Source: an uncultured Muribaculaceae bacterium
Lineage (GTDB): Bacteria > Bacteroidota > Bacteroidia > Bacteroidales > Muribaculaceae
Length of the DNA: 38,347 bases
Direction: 5' to 3'
Assembly (NCBI GenBank): GCA_944321905.1
Contig: CALUNI010000010.1
Coordinates: 1-38,347 of the forward strand
The stretch's first letter is position 1. Each line of letters opens with the position of its first letter. The position numbers and the translations under genes were made by a program. The notes beneath the pieces are model-generated. The model searched no databases, had not been told where the DNA came from, and saw only the letters and a list, made by a program, of their open reading frames with translations. Shown in pieces: positions 23,557-31,437 of the stretch.

Positions 23557-25119
23557 ATGTTTAACCAACCCAAAGGATTAATCCCTGCCGCCCTGTCAAA
23601 CATGGGCGAACGCTTTGGCTATTACATCATGAACGCTGTCCTGACGCTGTTCCTTTGCTCGAAATTCGGGCTGAGCGAAGAAGTCGGCGGCTTGATTTAC
23701 TCGTTCTTTTATGCGGGCATATACGTGCTCAGCTTAGTTGGCGGACTTATTGCCGACCGCACGCAAAACTACAAAGGCACCATAATCAACGGTCTCGTGG
23801 TGATGTCGCTCGGCTATCTGATTCTTTCCATCCCCATCTTATCTACCGAACAAAACATCAATTGGCTTCTGCCTCTCACATGCTTTGCTTTGTTCTTGAT
23901 TGCTTTTGGCAACGGCTTGTTCAAAGGCAACCTGCAAGCCATCGTCGGACAAATCTATGACAACTATGAAGCCGAAGAAGCAAAAAAAGGCGCCGAGGCT
24001 CTCGCCGCGGCACAGAAAAAGCGCGACTCGGGATTCCAAATCTTCTATGTGTTCATCAACATCGGCGGACTCGTAGCCCCATTCGTTGCTCCGCTACTGC
24101 GCAGCTGGTGGTTAAACGCTCACAATTTCCTATACAACGCCGATCTCCCTGCCCTGTGCCACGAATACCTTGACAATGCGGCCAATATGGCCGCCACCGA
24201 CATGGCCAACCTCAACGGCCTCGTGGCAAAGGTTACCGACGGAACTGCAATCACCGACATGGGCGCATTCTGCACGCAATATCTCGACGTGTTCAACACC
24301 GGCATACACTATTCGTTCATAGCATCGGTTGTGGCAATGCTCATTTCACTTGTCATTTTCATCGCCACAAAGAAGATATTCCCAACTCCGGGCAAGAAAG
24401 CCGAAACGGCAGCCGCCGAATACACCACCGAAGAGAAGCTGAAGATGGCAAAGGAAATCAAGCAACGCATGTATGCCCTGTTTGCCGTGCTTGGAATAGT
24501 AATCTTCTTCTGGTTCTCGTTCCACCAGAACGGAGTTTCGCTCTCTTATTTCGCTCGCGACTTCGTTGACACCACAGTGATTCCGCCCGAAATATGGCAA
24601 GCAGTGAACCCGTTCTTCGTAATCGTGCTTACTCCGGTAATCATGCTGCTGTTTGGCGCACTGTCGCGCCGTGGCAAGGAAATCTCCACCCCGCGCAAGA
24701 TTGCATACGGCATGGCGATAGCCGGCATTGCCTACTTGTTCCTGTCGCTTTACTCTGCATACATGGGCTACCCGTCGGCAAACGACTTCACGGGACTTGC
24801 CGAAGATGACAAAGTGAAAGCCGGATGGTGGGTACTGATTGTGATGTACTTCTTCCTTACCGTGGCCGAATTGTTCATCTCGCCACTCGGGCTGTCGTTC
24901 GTTTCAAAAGTAGCCCCAAAGAATATGCTCGGCCTGTGCCAAGGCCTGTGGCTGGGAGCCACCGCAGTCGGCAACCTGTTGTTGTGGATAGGCCCGCTGA
25001 TGTACAACGCATGGCCCATATGGCAATGTTGGGCAGTGTTCTTCGTGGTGTGCATCATCTCGATGGGCGTGATGCTGGGCATGGTAAAATGGCTTGAACG
25101 TATCGTTGCCGGGAAATAA
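23557..25119 (+). CDS. POT/PTR2-family proton-dependent peptide transporter
   Basis: A 520-residue inner membrane major-facilitator protein predicted to import di- or tripeptides. It has 12 or more hydrophobic helices. The POT signature near the N-terminus reads NMGERFGYY (residues 15-23), where the family motif is ExxERFxYY, so the first Glu is Asn here. Other conserved parts are FGNGLFKGNLQAIVG, FYVFINIGGLVAP and AELFISPLGLSFVSKVAPKNMLGLCQG. A charged cytoplasmic stretch (EAEEAKKGAEALAAAQKKRD) and a 70-residue extracytoplasmic insertion after about residue 185 are larger than in short POTs. It may be read from the sufE promoter. A perfect palindrome follows it. Confidence 0.88.
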   Translation: MFNQPKGLIPAALSNMGERFGYYIMNAVLTLFLCSKFGLSEEVGGLIYSFFYAGIYVLSLVGGLIADRTQNYKGTIINGLVVMSLGYLILSIPILSTEQNINWLLPLTCFALFLIAFGNGLFKGNLQAIVGQIYDNYEAEEAKKGAEALAAAQKKRDSGFQIFYVFINIGGLVAPFVAPLLRSWWLNAHNFLYNADLPALCHEYLDNAANMAATDMANLNGLVAKVTDGTAITDMGAFCTQYLDVFNTGIHYSFIASVVAMLISLVIFIATKKIFPTPGKKAETAAAEYTTEEKLKMAKEIKQRMYALFAVLGIVIFFWFSFHQNGVSLSYFARDFVDTTVIPPEIWQAVNPFFVIVLTPVIMLLFGALSRRGKEISTPRKIAYGMAIAGIAYLFLSLYSAYMGYPSANDFTGLAEDDKVKAGWWVLIVMYFFLTVAELFISPLGLSFVSKVAPKNMLGLCQGLWLGATAVGNLLLWIGPLMYNAWPIWQCWAVFFVVCIISMGVMLGMVKWLERIVAGK

Positions 25120-25141
25120 CATAACCCGTATAACCCAACAG

Positions 25142-25169
25142 ATAGAGACGCGACCGGTCGCGTCTCTAT
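25142..25169. repeat. Perfect 28-bp palindrome after the transporter gene
   Basis: ATAGAGACGCGACC followed directly by its reverse complement GGTCGCGTCTCTAT, with no loop base. It lies 22 nt after the transporter stop and 28 nt before the next ATG. The bases after it (TCATTTCATTA) are only weakly T-rich, so it may be a weak terminator, an mRNA-stabilising hairpin, or one copy of a dispersed extragenic palindrome. Only one copy was seen in this window. Confidence 0.75.
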
Positions 25170-25197
25170 TCATTTCATTATCGACACACTCCGACAA

Positions 25198-26376
25198 ATG
25201 ACAAATATCATTAACAAAAACCGAATACTTGCCGTGGATGCCCTTCGTGGATTTGCAGTAATGGGCATAGCGCTGCTCCACAACATAGAGCATTTCAATT
25301 TCTATTCGTTCCCCGAAACCACAGGCACGCTCAACGCCCTCGACAACACGATATGGGATTTCTTGTTTTTCTCGTTTTCGGGCAAGGCATATGCAATATT
25401 CGCACTTCTGTTTGGATTCACCTTCTACCTTCAAAGCCGCAGTTGCAGCCGCCGCGGCGAAGATTTCAAGAACCGATACATGTGGCGTCTTGTACTGCTG
25501 CTGCTCTTCGGCTTCATCAACGCATCGTTTTTTCCGGGCGAGATACTTGTACTCTATGCCATACTTGGCTTTGTCCTTGTCCCGGTCAGGCACATAAGCG
25601 ACCGCGCCCTGCTTGTAACGCTCGTCATTCTCATGCTACAGCCGCTTGAATGGATAAAAGTCATATACGCCGCCATCGACCCTACGGCCAACCCCGAGCA
25701 GATGATATTCTCGCTTGGAGACGTGTATCCGCAGCTTGGCGGCGATGACTTTGCGGAAATGGTCAAGGCCAACTTCGTCACCGGCCAACTTGCAAGCCTC
25801 AATTGGGCTTGGTGCTACGGGCGCGTGTTCCAAACGTGCGCCTTGTTCATGCTCGGACTGCTGCTTGGCCGCAAAGGCATGTTCTCGTCGTCCGACGAGG
25901 GGGCGTTGACCCGCTCGCGCCGATTCTGGAGCCGCACCGTGTGTCTTTCGCTGCCGATTGCCGTAATAATGTACTACTTGAAGCAATTCATATTTTCGCA
26001 AATCGACAATCCTTTCATGCTTGCATCTGTCGAAACCACGCTCAACTCGTGGTACAATCTCGCCTTCATGCTTGCCATGACCGGGACGTTCCTGCTGCTT
26101 TATTGGTCATTCAACGGCAAACTGCTAAGCATCCTTGCCCCATATGGACAAATGAGTCTTACCGACTACATAACCCAGTCTATAATAGGTAGTTTCGTTT
26201 ATTATGGCTATGGACTGGCTATGCACACGGTTTGCAGCCACACCTACAGCCTGCTCATTGGCATTGCCATGCTCGTGGCACAAGTGGCATTTGCCCACTG
26301 GTGGTTCCGCCACTTCCGCCGCGGACCGCTGGAAACAATATGGCACCGCCTCACATGGATAGGTTCAAAGCACTGA
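25198..26376 (+). CDS. DUF418 family membrane protein
   Basis: The 392-residue polytopic protein opens with the family-typical NRILAVDALRGFAVMGIALLHNI, where the DxLRGFA motif starts the first membrane helix. About eight to ten helices follow. The DUF418 C-terminal part is seen in YGQMSLTDYITQSIIGSFVYYGYGL and AHWWFRHFRRGPLETIWHRLTW. The related DUF1624/acyltransferase-3 group suggests a transport or acyl-transfer role, but the function is unknown. It starts 28 nt after a perfect palindrome. No clear promoter was seen directly upstream, so it may depend on read-through from the transporter gene. Confidence 0.85.
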   Translation: MTNIINKNRILAVDALRGFAVMGIALLHNIEHFNFYSFPETTGTLNALDNTIWDFLFFSFSGKAYAIFALLFGFTFYLQSRSCSRRGEDFKNRYMWRLVLLLLFGFINASFFPGEILVLYAILGFVLVPVRHISDRALLVTLVILMLQPLEWIKVIYAAIDPTANPEQMIFSLGDVYPQLGGDDFAEMVKANFVTGQLASLNWAWCYGRVFQTCALFMLGLLLGRKGMFSSSDEGALTRSRRFWSRTVCLSLPIAVIMYYLKQFIFSQIDNPFMLASVETTLNSWYNLAFMLAMTGTFLLLYWSFNGKLLSILAPYGQMSLTDYITQSIIGSFVYYGYGLAMHTVCSHTYSLLIGIAMLVAQVAFAHWWFRHFRRGPLETIWHRLTWIGSKH

Positions 26377-26452
26377 CCCTGCGCACTCGATTTTAAACCG
26401 AACGGCCATAAAAATAATATTTATACACTAAAACTGTATTATATAACAAAAC

Positions 26453-26485
26453 ATTGGCCAAATATCGAATTATTTCCTATCTTTG
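26453..26485 (+). promoter_or_regulatory. Promoter upstream of the tandem secreted-protein genes
   Basis: ATTG at 26453-26456, a 21-nt spacer, and TATCTTTG at 26478-26485. Transcription would start near 26490, about 97 nt before the first gene. Confidence 0.65.
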
Positions 26486-26515
26486 TTTCACTGTAATATC
26501 GATATAACCATTACT

Positions 26516-26557
26516 AAAGTCTCGCCCTTGCGAGCAAGGGCAAGACTTTTTTTTTTT
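26516..26557 (+). terminator. Strong terminator-like hairpin in the leader of the 26587 gene
   Basis: AAAGTCT-C-GCCCTTG (26516-26530) pairs with CAAGGGC-A-AGACTTT (26535-26549) through one C/A mismatch, loop CGAG, and runs into T11 (26547-26557). It lies between the predicted promoter and the gene, so it would cut transcription after about 65 nt unless overcome. It could also be the late terminator of the DUF418 gene, 140 nt upstream. Confidence 0.8.
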
Positions 26558-26586
26558 GACATACCTAATAAAACAACATTAACACT

Positions 26587-29133
26587 ATGAAACAATTTTA
26601 CAAATTCGCAGCACTGGCCTGCATGATTCTCTGCTTCACGCATGCCTCTGCTCAAACCGAAACCGTGCTATTCACCGAGACATTCGACACGCAAGAAAGC
26701 ATGGAGAAATTCCAGACCCTCGACGTGGACGGCGACGAGGAATCATGGACCTACAACACCGTAAACGAATGCGCCCAAGCAATGGTACCGGGATTCGCAG
26801 CCGTAAGCGACTGGCTGATTACTCCTGCCTTTGACGCAAAAAAAGGTAATACCTACCTGCTTCAATTCCGCACCGAAGGAAGCTATGGCGGAGTATTGGA
26901 AGTAGCCTACGGCGACCAACCGACCGACGAATGCCTGTCGGGCAACATCTTAATAGATAAAACCACATTAGACGGCAACACGTGGCAACAGATGGAAACG
27001 CAATTCGTGTGCGAAGCCGACGGGCCTCACTACTTCGCATTCCACTCGGTAGGAGCCGAATGGCTGAGCACGCTTCACGTTGACGACATAGTAATCACCG
27101 AAATTGCAACCGCTCCCGCAGAACCCGAAAATACCCTTTACGGCACAATAGCATATTCCGACGACGCTGCCGCAGTGATGGGTATTTATTCATTCAACCC
27201 ACAGGAAGAAATCGAATTGACACCGGTCGCCACCCGCACCGACTACATTGCAAACGGCGGCGGCGTATATGTCGATGGGAAATATTACTTTACATGCTAC
27301 ATGCCATATGGCTCGACCGTGGTATGCGCATACAACATTTATGACATGGAACTCGGCACAGCGACATCTACCATAAACGAAGGCTACCAATATGTGGCTT
27401 CCGACATGGCCTACGACCCGACCACAGGCAACGTTTACTGCTGCTCAATCGACGAGATTGCCGACGGCTCGATTTCATACGTGTTCAGCACCATGGACTT
27501 GGAAACCGGCGCAAAATCGGCCATCGCCGACATCCAGCCTATGGTGGTAGTGGCTGCCGACAAGGATGGCAACATATATGGCATATCCTCTGAAGGCATA
27601 TTATACAGCATCGACAAATGGACTGGCAAGACATCAGAAATAGGCGATACAGGCATACGCGGCTTGGGTTCTTTGGTGCAATCAGGAACCATCGACCCTG
27701 AAACAGGAATATTCTACTGGGCGGCTGCCACCGACAACGGAAGCGGGCTGTATGAAGTTGATGCCGAAACCGGCGCGGCAACGCTCATCGGCAACTTCCC
27801 TCACAACGAACACATGACCGGCCTGTTCATGACAAAAGATTTCTTTGCCGAAGGAACACCTGCTGCCGTAACCGACCTTAAAGTAGCCATGAACGGCGGC
27901 GAACTAAACGGCACGGTTGCCTTTACAGCTCCGTCGCTTGACAACGATGGCAACACGCTACAACAGCCTTTGACCATAAGCATCATGATTGACGGCTCAC
28001 AAGCCTACACGCAGAGCGGGGTGCAACCGGGCGAACAAGTGGAAGCGGCTGTGACGTTGGAAACCGACGGCTACCACTTCTTTACCGTAACTGCAAGCAA
28101 CGACGGCGGTAACGGCAAGCCGACCAGCAAACGCATTTATGCCGGTTACGACACACCCCGACCTGTTACCGAACTTACGCTTGAACACCTCGGAAACGGA
28201 GAAATGCACGTGACATGGAATGCGCCCGAAGGTGGCATAAACGGCGGATACATCGACTATGACAACATCACATACTCTATACAACGTTACCCCGACTACA
28301 CGTGGCTTACAGAAGATTGCACTGCAACCGAGTGGACCGACATGCTTGAATCAACCTACCGCGAGACATATAGCTACGGCATAGTGGCAACATCTCATGG
28401 CAACTCGAGCGAAATGGTTGTAACCAATTTTGTTACCGTGGGCGAGGAATTGGCAATACCGTTCCTTGAAACATTTGAAGTTGAACCGAGGTTTGCGTCA
28501 TGGAATGTAATCGACAGCAACAACGACAATTGCACGTGGATTTACAACTATGACGACCGTGCAGCCCTCTACGAGTGGAGCTATAGCGAACCACAAGCCG
28601 ACGATTGGCTCGTAAGCCCGAAATTCACACTCGAAAGCGGTGTCACCTACGACTTCACAATCGATGCCCGTAATTCAATCAACGGCAGCCTCGAAAAATT
28701 TGAAGTATTCCTTGGCTCTGCCCCCGATGCCGAAAGCATGACCAATGAGATACTGCCGACCACGGAAATAAACGACAACTCGGCATTCCAAACCATCACA
28801 CGCTCTTTCACCGCACCCGCAAGCGGCCAATATTACCTCGGGATACATGTCACGAGCGAGACCCACATCGGTGACCTGCTTGTGAAAAACATCGGCGTAA
28901 GCGTGAGTGAGGAAAGTGGCATAGAACAGGAACAACAGGCATCGTCGAAAGCCTGGAGCGAAGGCTCGAAGCTGTATGTGTCAAACATGACCGACACCGA
29001 AGCCACCATATACACAGTGCGCGGCATAGCCTGCGGCGTGGCTCCGGCGGGCGAGACCACATCGTTCGACCTGCCATCGGGATTCTACATTGTTTCCTTT
29101 GGCGACAAAGCCGAAAAAGTAATAATCAAATAA
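26587..29133 (+). CDS. Secreted multidomain adhesin-like protein with type IX-like C-terminus
   Basis: The 848-residue protein has a signal peptide with predicted cut ASA|Q (22/23). A choice-of-anchor/cleaved-adhesin domain (about 28-175) has TETFDTQESMEKF, WLITPAFDAKKGNTYLLQFR and LHVDDIVIT. A propeller-like repeat region (about 180-420) has SDMAYDPTTGNVYCCS and GTIDPETGIFYWAA. Two FN3-like domains follow (about 420-620), including TELTLEHLGNGEMHVTWNAP. A second adhesin domain (about 625-775) has PFLETFEV, DDWLVSPKF and YYLGIHVTS. The final 70 residues end SGFYIVSFGDKAEKVIIK, resembling a type IX secretion sorting domain. The ligand is unknown. The next gene is a shorter paralogue. Confidence 0.75.
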   Translation: MKQFYKFAALACMILCFTHASAQTETVLFTETFDTQESMEKFQTLDVDGDEESWTYNTVNECAQAMVPGFAAVSDWLITPAFDAKKGNTYLLQFRTEGSYGGVLEVAYGDQPTDECLSGNILIDKTTLDGNTWQQMETQFVCEADGPHYFAFHSVGAEWLSTLHVDDIVITEIATAPAEPENTLYGTIAYSDDAAAVMGIYSFNPQEEIELTPVATRTDYIANGGGVYVDGKYYFTCYMPYGSTVVCAYNIYDMELGTATSTINEGYQYVASDMAYDPTTGNVYCCSIDEIADGSISYVFSTMDLETGAKSAIADIQPMVVVAADKDGNIYGISSEGILYSIDKWTGKTSEIGDTGIRGLGSLVQSGTIDPETGIFYWAAATDNGSGLYEVDAETGAATLIGNFPHNEHMTGLFMTKDFFAEGTPAAVTDLKVAMNGGELNGTVAFTAPSLDNDGNTLQQPLTISIMIDGSQAYTQSGVQPGEQVEAAVTLETDGYHFFTVTASNDGGNGKPTSKRIYAGYDTPRPVTELTLEHLGNGEMHVTWNAPEGGINGGYIDYDNITYSIQRYPDYTWLTEDCTATEWTDMLESTYRETYSYGIVATSHGNSSEMVVTNFVTVGEELAIPFLETFEVEPRFASWNVIDSNNDNCTWIYNYDDRAALYEWSYSEPQADDWLVSPKFTLESGVTYDFTIDARNSINGSLEKFEVFLGSAPDAESMTNEILPTTEINDNSAFQTITRSFTAPASGQYYLGIHVTSETHIGDLLVKNIGVSVSEESGIEQEQQASSKAWSEGSKLYVSNMTDTEATIYTVRGIACGVAPAGETTSFDLPSGFYIVSFGDKAEKVIIK

Positions 29134-29152
29134 TCTTACAATTAATACTCTT

Positions 29153-29191
29153 CCCCGGCGATACACGGTATGCCAATACCCCTCGCCGGGG
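29153..29191 (+). promoter_or_regulatory. Hairpin between the two paralogous secreted-protein genes
   Basis: CCCCGGCG (29153-29160) pairs with CGCCGGGG (29184-29191). Inside it GGTAT (29167-29171) pairs with ATACC (29176-29180). There is no T-run, so it is more likely an RNA processing or stability element than a terminator. No consensus promoter is seen before the second gene. Confidence 0.6.
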
Positions 29192-29221
29192 ATATCCATA
29201 AATAAAAAAACAGACACCTGT

Positions 29222-31324
29222 ATGAAAAAACATTTTTTACTCATCGCGCTGCTTGCTGTGGCATTATTGAGTCAGAGCCTTAACGTTAAAGCCCAAGACC
29301 CGGCAAGCGGCAACCGGCAGACCACACTTTATGGCTGCTGCCTATTTTCAGAAAACAACACCATGCCCAAGGGAATATATTCGTTCCCGGCCACCGAAAA
29401 CACTTCGTTCACTCCCTTATGGGTCAACGGAGACCTCATGGCAAACGGTGGCGCCACATATGCCAACGGGCTGTATTACATATTCACATATCTCGACTTT
29501 GGCGGCATGGGCGTGGCGTCGCTGCTCACATGCGATGTCGAATCGCAAGAAATCATCGCCACCGCCGACATCCCGATGTATGACTACAACATATCCTACA
29601 TCTCTACCGACATGGCTTATGACCCGACGACAGGGCGCATATACTGCTGCAGCTTCAACGCCGACGGCAGCGGCTCGTTCGTACTGAGCACATTAGACGT
29701 AGAAACCGGCGGAAAAGACGCGATAGCTCCCATGCAGCAGATGTGCGCACTTGCAGTAGATGCCGCCGGGCAACTATACGGAATAGGTGCCGACGACGGG
29801 GTTTTGTACAAGATAAACAAGGCCGATGCCACACTGTCGCCTGTGGGCAGCACAGGTCTGGCTCCTACAGGCTCGCAATCGGCCACGATAGACTCGGAAA
29901 CCGGCACTTTCTACTGGTCGGCCTATACAGCCGACGGCGGAGCTCTTTACACCGTAGATACCGCCACCGGCGCGGCCACAATGATATCGGAATTCCCCGA
30001 CAAGGCTCAAATCACCGGCCTTTACACCAAGCGAACCGAGAACAAGGCACCTTCAGTTCCCACAGATGTCATGCTCGACTTTGAGAAAGACAATCTCTCG
30101 GGCTCGATCTCTTTCGTCATCCCCGATACCGATGCCGACGGCAATCCTTTGGCCGACGCGACGCTTGATTACGAAGTAAGAATCGATGATGCCGCCTATG
30201 CCACCGGGCAAGGCATACCGGGAGAAACAACCGAAGTGCCAATAACCGTCGAAGCTGCCGGAAACTACTATTTCTCGGTGTCGGTGGCAAATTCGGCAGG
30301 CTCGTCGTCGGCAGCAGGCATGACCAAATACATAGGTATGGACACACCTTGCGCCATAACCGACATAACAGTGGCCGCCTCTGACGAAGAAACCGTTACG
30401 ATAAACTGGACTCTACCCGAAAGAGGCGTGAACGGCGGATACATCGACCCGCAACAAGTGACTTATGAAATAGTGCGTATGCCCGAAGAAGAAACATTAC
30501 CCGAAGTAACCGGCAGCTCGTCATATTCCGACACTCCCGATACCGAAGAAATACGCATATGCTATTACACGATAACTCCGCGCATCGGCAACTTGATTGG
30601 AGAACCGACGATTACCGAATACGCGATAATGGGTGACCACTTGAATATCCCCGTCGATGAAAATCTTGCCGACTGGACCCGCTTCCCGCTATTCACCGTT
30701 GTTGATGTCAACGACGACTTCTCCACATGGATATACGACCTTGAATCGGGAACGGTAAAATATCAATGGGCATTCGGTGATGCCAACAATGACTGGTTCA
30801 TCACTCCATCAGTAAAACTCGAACAAGGCAAGAGCTACCGCGTGACCGGATACTTCCACTCGTCGCGTCAGGAATACGCCGGTTACATAGCGTACTACAT
30901 CGGCAATGGCAACACTCCCGACGACCTTGCGACATCAATCATGACACCGACCGAAATCAACAGCACAACCACCCAAGAATGTGTGTCGGGCAACTTCTCG
31001 GTCGATGAGAGTGGCATGTATAACATAGGCATACACGTTTCGGGAGAAAGCAACACATGCTACATCTACTTCGACCGCTTAGTAATAGAAGAAGTAGAGG
31101 ATTCGGGCGTGGCACACGCAACAAGTTCTGCATCAAGCCCCATAAGCATATCGAATGACGGGCAAATGGTCACAATCACCAACCCCGAATGCCACACTGT
31201 CAATATTTATACGGCAGCAGGCCTGCTATATGTAAGCAGCAACGACCCGAGCATCACGCTCGCCCCGCAGCATGGCGTTTACATCATAACCGCAGGCTCA
31301 TACACCACAAAAGTCATTTTCTAA
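29222..31324 (+). CDS. Secreted paralogue of the upstream protein, lacking the first domain
   Basis: The 700-residue protein has a signal peptide with predicted cut VKA|Q (24/25). It has the same propeller-like region (STDMAYDPTTGRIYCCS, ATIDSETGTFYWSA, YTVDTATGAATMI) and FN3-like domains (TINWTLPERGVNGGYIDPQQVTY). One choice-of-anchor/adhesin domain follows (DWFITPSVKLEQGKSYRV, YNIGIHVSGESNTCYIYFD), and the type IX-like end is VYIITAGSYTTKVIF. Compared with its neighbour it lacks the N-terminal adhesin domain. Shared motifs in the same order show a tandem duplication. The function is unknown; surface binding or adhesion is inference. Confidence 0.75.
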   Translation: MKKHFLLIALLAVALLSQSLNVKAQDPASGNRQTTLYGCCLFSENNTMPKGIYSFPATENTSFTPLWVNGDLMANGGATYANGLYYIFTYLDFGGMGVASLLTCDVESQEIIATADIPMYDYNISYISTDMAYDPTTGRIYCCSFNADGSGSFVLSTLDVETGGKDAIAPMQQMCALAVDAAGQLYGIGADDGVLYKINKADATLSPVGSTGLAPTGSQSATIDSETGTFYWSAYTADGGALYTVDTATGAATMISEFPDKAQITGLYTKRTENKAPSVPTDVMLDFEKDNLSGSISFVIPDTDADGNPLADATLDYEVRIDDAAYATGQGIPGETTEVPITVEAAGNYYFSVSVANSAGSSSAAGMTKYIGMDTPCAITDITVAASDEETVTINWTLPERGVNGGYIDPQQVTYEIVRMPEEETLPEVTGSSSYSDTPDTEEIRICYYTITPRIGNLIGEPTITEYAIMGDHLNIPVDENLADWTRFPLFTVVDVNDDFSTWIYDLESGTVKYQWAFGDANNDWFITPSVKLEQGKSYRVTGYFHSSRQEYAGYIAYYIGNGNTPDDLATSIMTPTEINSTTTQECVSGNFSVDESGMYNIGIHVSGESNTCYIYFDRLVIEEVEDSGVAHATSSASSPISISNDGQMVTITNPECHTVNIYTAAGLLYVSSNDPSITLAPQHGVYIITAGSYTTKVIF

Positions 31325-31338
31325 CGACAACACTAATA

Positions 31339-31420
31339 AACCCAAACGGTCATTAGATTTGGGTTAAAACAAAGAGCCATTTGCACCGTCAAGAAAGTGC
31401 AAATGGCTCTTCTTAATTCT
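31339..31420. terminator. Terminator between convergent genes
   Basis: Two hairpins. AACCCAAA (31339-31346) pairs with TTTGGGTT (31358-31365). A perfect 14-bp stem follows (31373-31386 with 31397-31410, core GAGCCATTTGCAC). The second is followed by TCTTAATTCT on the plus strand and by TTGTTTTAA on the minus strand, so it can serve both the secreted-protein gene and the oligopeptidase gene. Confidence 0.8.
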
Positions 31421-31437
31421 CAATCCGTATAACTCGG

